Assembly: GCA_963816975.1 (NCBI GenBank) | Contig: CAWFMD010000001.1 | Location: 271,722-335,721 of the forward strand | From: DASRIA01 sp963816975 | GTDB lineage: Bacteria; Actinomycetota; Thermoleophilia; Solirubrobacterales; JBBDJG01 | Direction of reading: 5' to 3' | Length of the DNA: 64,000 nucleotides | Shown here: piece by piece, positions 61,325 to 64,000 of the stretch | How the letters are laid out: the number at the start of each line of letters is the position of its first letter | Numbering within the stretch: the stretch's first letter is position 1 | Notes under the pieces: model-generated | The model's input: the letters and a program-made list of their open reading frames with translations, nothing else | Told to the model about the DNA's origin: nothing | Databases searched by the model: none | Translations under genes and position numbers: made by a program

Positions 61325-62473
61325 GTGAAGCGCACGATCTTCGAGCCCGAGCACAAGGACTTCAGGGAATCGGTCCGGCGCTTCCTCGCCGAGGAGGTCG
61401 TGCCGCACCACGAGGAGTGGGAGCGCCGGGGCGCAGTCCCGCGCGAGCTGTTCGCGAAGGCGGCTGACAAGGGAATGCTGGCGATGGCGGTACCAGAGCC
61501 GTTCGGCGGGCTGGGCGTGGACGACTTCCGCTTCAACCAGATCGTGGTGGAGGAGGTCAGTTACGCGAACGTTGCCGGATCGGGCCTCGGCCTGACGCTG
61601 CACAACGACATCTGCCTGCCCTACTTCCTCGAGTACTGCTCCGACGAGCAGCGCGAGCGCTGGCTGCCCGGCATCGCCGACGGCTCGCTGATCACCGCGC
61701 TGGCGATGACCGAGCCCGGCATCGGCTCCGACCTCGCCTCGATGTCGGCGACGGCCCGCCGCGACAATCAGCACTATGTCGTCAACGGCGCGAAGACCTT
61801 CATCACCAACGGGATCAACGCCGACCTGGTGATCACGGCCGTGAAGACCGATCCCGCGCAGCGGCACAGGGGAATCTCCCTGGTGGTCCTCGAACGCGGG
61901 ATGGACGGCTTCGAGCGCGGCCGCAACCTCGACAAGCTGGGAATGCATGCGCAGGACACGGCCGAGCTGTTCTTCAACGACGTGCACGTCCCCGCCGCGA
62001 ACCTGCTCGGCGAGGAAGGCAAGGGCTTCCTCTACCTGGTCTCCAACCTCGCGCAGGAGCGGATGTCGATCGCGATCGCGGCCGTGTCCTCGGCGCAGGC
62101 GGCGTTCGACGTGACGCTCGAGTACGTCAAGGAGCGCACCGCCTTCGGCCGGCCCATCGGGTCGTTCCAGGCCTCGCGCTTCGTGCTGGCCGAGATGAAG
62201 ACGGAGATCGAGCTGGCGACGGTCTACGTGGACCAGGCGGTGCTGGCGCTGAACGCCGGCGCGCTCTCCGCGGAGGACGCGGCGATGGCAAAGTGGTGGT
62301 CGACCGAGCTACAGGGCCGCGTCGTGGACAAGTGCCTGCAGCTGCACGGCGGCTACGGCTACATGCTCGAGTATCCGATCGCGCGGTTCTACAACGACGC
62401 GCGGATCACACGCATCTACGGCGGCACGACCGAGATCATGAAGGAGATCGTCGGCCGCTCCCTGGGCGTTTAG
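61325..62473 (+). CDS. Acyl-CoA dehydrogenase
   Basis: This 382-residue flavoenzyme catalyses alpha,beta-dehydrogenation of an acyl-CoA. It has the typical MTEPGIGSDLASMSATA FAD loop, the core KTFITNGINADLVITAVKT, and the C-terminal LQLHGGYGYMLEYPIARFYNDAR with the catalytic Glu in IYGGTTEIMKEIV. The length is normal and no gaps are seen. It starts at GTG 61325, 24 bases after the oxidase gene. The chain-length preference cannot be told. Confidence 0.95.
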   Translation: MKRTIFEPEHKDFRESVRRFLAEEVVPHHEEWERRGAVPRELFAKAADKGMLAMAVPEPFGGLGVDDFRFNQIVVEEVSYANVAGSGLGLTLHNDICLPYFLEYCSDEQRERWLPGIADGSLITALAMTEPGIGSDLASMSATARRDNQHYVVNGAKTFITNGINADLVITAVKTDPAQRHRGISLVVLERGMDGFERGRNLDKLGMHAQDTAELFFNDVHVPAANLLGEEGKGFLYLVSNLAQERMSIAIAAVSSAQAAFDVTLEYVKERTAFGRPIGSFQASRFVLAEMKTEIELATVYVDQAVLALNAGALSAEDAAMAKWWSTELQGRVVDKCLQLHGGYGYMLEYPIARFYNDARITRIYGGTTEIMKEIVGRSLGV

Positions 62474-62718
62474 GCGCCCGGCCCCTCATCGCGGGCCCGC
62501 CGGCGAGCCCGCTGGTACCGGGACTTGAACATTTCGTTTGCGCCATCGATCGTTCGTCCATACATTGGACTGCGTCCCCGCTCTCCCCCGAGCATGATGG
62601 AGTCGCAGGATCTTGGAACGGAATCCAAGCCTGGACGTGGATCGGAATCCGTCCTTCTCCCAGGACGCGTCCGCTCCGCCCCCGGCTGACCCCAACCCTA
62701 TTTCATGCACCCGCGGCT
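62474..62718. other. Intergenic region with no confident gene
   Basis: I see no gene here. A hairpin with GCGGGC at 62491-62496 and GCCCGC at 62507-62512 may terminate the acyl-CoA dehydrogenase transcript. Confidence 0.35.
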
Positions 62719-63195
62719 GTGCCCGACGCAGCACGCACGCGCGGCGGCCATCCGCGCACACCCTTTCGCTCGCTGCGCCGGCTGAAGCGGCGCACGGAAG
62801 GCCGAAGCGGCGAGAGCCTTGGCGCGCTCGAGGCCGATGCACTGCTGCTGCGCGAGGAGAACGCCCGCCTGCGGGTGAAGCTCGCGGCGCCGCCGACGGT
62901 GGGGCACGTGATCGAGCGCCTGCGCGCGGTTCCGCAACTCCCAGCAACTTCCACGCAGGAGCACGGTGACGAAGCGCTGCACGTCCTCACCGAGGCCATC
63001 GTGATGCGCAACGTACTCCTGGAGGTATGCAGCGAGATCGGCCAGGTCATGGCCGGCCTCGAGGCACGGCTCGAAGCACTCACGCCGTCAGGCCAACTGA
63101 TGGACAGCGACACCCCCGATCAACGGAACTCAAGGAGGCACGACGGTGAAGAGACTGATCCCGATGGCGACGATGGTCGCTCGCGATGTTCCTGA
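62719..63195 (+). CDS. Coiled-coil protein of a Thermoleophilia-type family
   Basis: The frame from GTG 62719 encodes 158 residues. The segment ALEADALLLREENARLRVKL is a coiled coil, followed by a conserved-looking PTVGHVIERLR and LTEAIVMRNVLLEVCSEIGQ helix. I recall this pattern from short proteins near cell-surface gene clusters in related genomes, without a known role. No good Shine-Dalgarno sequence is seen and the true start could be further upstream. The last 16 codons overlap the start of the next gene by 50 bases. Confidence 0.6.
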   Translation: MPDAARTRGGHPRTPFRSLRRLKRRTEGRSGESLGALEADALLLREENARLRVKLAAPPTVGHVIERLRAVPQLPATSTQEHGDEALHVLTEAIVMRNVLLEVCSEIGQVMAGLEARLEALTPSGQLMDSDTPDQRNSRRHDGEETDPDGDDGRSRCS

Positions 63196-64000
63196 TGGTG
63201 GCTGCGTCCGCCTCGGCCGCGCTGCCGAACCAGCGCACGGACCTGAAGGTCCTGCTGCTCTCGGCGACCGGGACGGAGCCCTCGACCTCCGCCTGGGAGG
63301 CAGCACTCAAGCGTGAGGGCGTTCCCTTCGAGAAGAGGGTAGCCACCAACGATGACCCCTACACGGCCACGACTTTCGCCGACACGCTCGTGACGGCACG
63401 CCCCATGCCAAGTACCAGGCGGTGATCGTCGCAACCGGCGGCCTCGTGTACGAGCACGATGGCCTTTACTCGTCCGCGCTGAGCGGCGATGAGTGGGCTG
63501 CGCTGGCCGACTTCGAGGCCACGTACGGAATTCGCCAGGTCACGGGGTTCGTGTACCCGTCGGCCGAGTACGGGCTCAACACCCCCACGGTCAGCGGCGA
63601 GCTCGGTGGTGTCACCGGCAAGCTGACGGCCGATGGGCTGAAGACATTTCCCTACCTCAAGGGCAACGTGCCGATCGACCAGTATTCGTACGGCTACCAG
63701 GCCAAGCCTGCCATCGGCGCGAAGTTCAAGACGCTGGTCGCGGGCCCGAACGGCTCGGCCCTGCTGGGCATCAACACGCGCGCCGACGGCCGCGAGGAGA
63801 TGGTGTCGACGGTCGACTCGAACCAGTATCAGCTGCAGAACCAGCTCCTGCGTCACGGGATGCTGGCCTGGGTCACGCGCGGCGTGTATCTCGGCACGGA
63901 GCGCAACTATCTCACGGTCCAGGTGGACGACATCTTCCAGGCGAGCGCACGCTGGGACACGAAGCTGAACGTCGAGACGGAGCTCAAGCCACACCGGATG
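63146..64000 (+). CDS. Agd3-like secreted protein, N-terminal part (partial, frameshifted)
   Basis: AAGGAGG lies seven bases before GTG 63146, and the product starts with a signal-peptide-like MKRLIPMATMV. The continuation MFLMVAASASAALPNQ and LKVLLLSATGTEP is one base out of frame (near 63180). A second shift near 63390 returns to the first frame for GTPHAKYQAVIVATGG, LADFEATYGIRQVTGFVYPS and RNYLTVQVDDIF. The latter pieces match the pattern of Agd3-type polysaccharide deacetylase or related secreted proteins. The gene runs off the right edge. The two indels compensate each other, as if by assembly error. Confidence 0.6.

Noticed and set aside
60131..61987. Long minus-strand open frame (618 codons)
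   Set aside because: It is antisense to the FAD oxidase and acyl-CoA dehydrogenase genes, both complete with motifs.

Overview
The window is GC-rich DNA with strong third-position G/C bias, many GTG and TTG starts, 4-base ATGA/GTGA gene overlaps and repeated signs of leaderless transcription. Together with a multi-gene Mce locus, TadE-like pilus genes and Agd3-like and SGNH secreted proteins, this suggests an actinobacterium, most likely of the Thermoleophilia/Solirubrobacterales type. That placement is inferred from gene content and style, because no rRNA is present.

Layout, left to right. (1) 1-1615: the end of a histidine-phosphatase-type protein and a membrane GAF-GGDEF diguanylate cyclase. 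(2) 1619-8838: a phosphate block. pstS-pstC-pstA-pstB-phoU runs on the minus strand, divergent from a PhoB-type response regulator, a DUF47 protein and a PiT permease, with an 11-bp-spaced TGTGAAA direct repeat (Pho-box-like) in the divergent region. (3) 8835-15450: small membrane proteins, two TadE-like genes, a ParA/TadZ-like gene with a degenerate P-loop, an APC-type permease, secreted proteins, and a gene fusing a TadG-like N-terminus to a VanY-type peptidase and a lytic transglycosylase. (4) 15496-20069: a surface protein, uvrC and a GGDEF/HD-GYP protein. (5) 20415-29004: six consecutive Mce/MlaD proteins with no permease or ATPase gene next to them. (6) 29078-33655: the glycolytic operon gap-pgk-tpiA-gpmI. 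(7) 33659-46232: a Ser/Thr kinase with an apparent frameshift, a lipoprotein, a phosphoesterase, an M48 protease, a GAF/GGDEF protein, a DUF3467 protein, rlmH, a K+-channel-like TrkA-N protein, argS, an esterase, and the cytochrome c maturation pair ccmH-ccdA. (8) 46557-51248: a SnoaL-like gene, then tRNA-Gly(CCC), which carries a decayed integrative element of about 4.1 kb. The element is bounded by a perfect 49-bp direct repeat of the tRNA 3' end and holds an internally deleted integrase, an HK97-type prohead-protease fragment and unknown cargo. (9) 51369-59784: an SGNH hydrolase with a beta-helix-like tail, a two-component system, and a divergent electron-transfer operon. The operon encodes a ferric-reductase-like membrane protein, an FAD reductase, an ApbE-type flavin transferase and a ferredoxin, interleaved with two copies of a pair of small exported proteins. 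(10) 59897-64000: a PCMH-type FAD oxidase, an acyl-CoA dehydrogenase, a coiled-coil protein and the start of an Agd3-like secreted protein that is frameshifted as given.

Functional links. The phosphate block couples high-affinity uptake (Pst) and low-affinity uptake (PiT with its DUF47 partner) to one divergent control region. Three diguanylate-cyclase-type proteins, each with an RxxD inhibitory site, indicate active c-di-GMP signalling. The most interesting possible system is the 53.0-59.8 kb redox module: its regulator pair is divergent from the operon, and its duplicated secreted/membrane pair has no function I recognise. Several genes (pknB, 49.3-49.8 kb, 63.1 kb and possibly 14.3 kb) need one- or two-base shifts to restore family-like sequence. 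That could mean residual assembly errors or true decay, and should be settled before these genes are interpreted.
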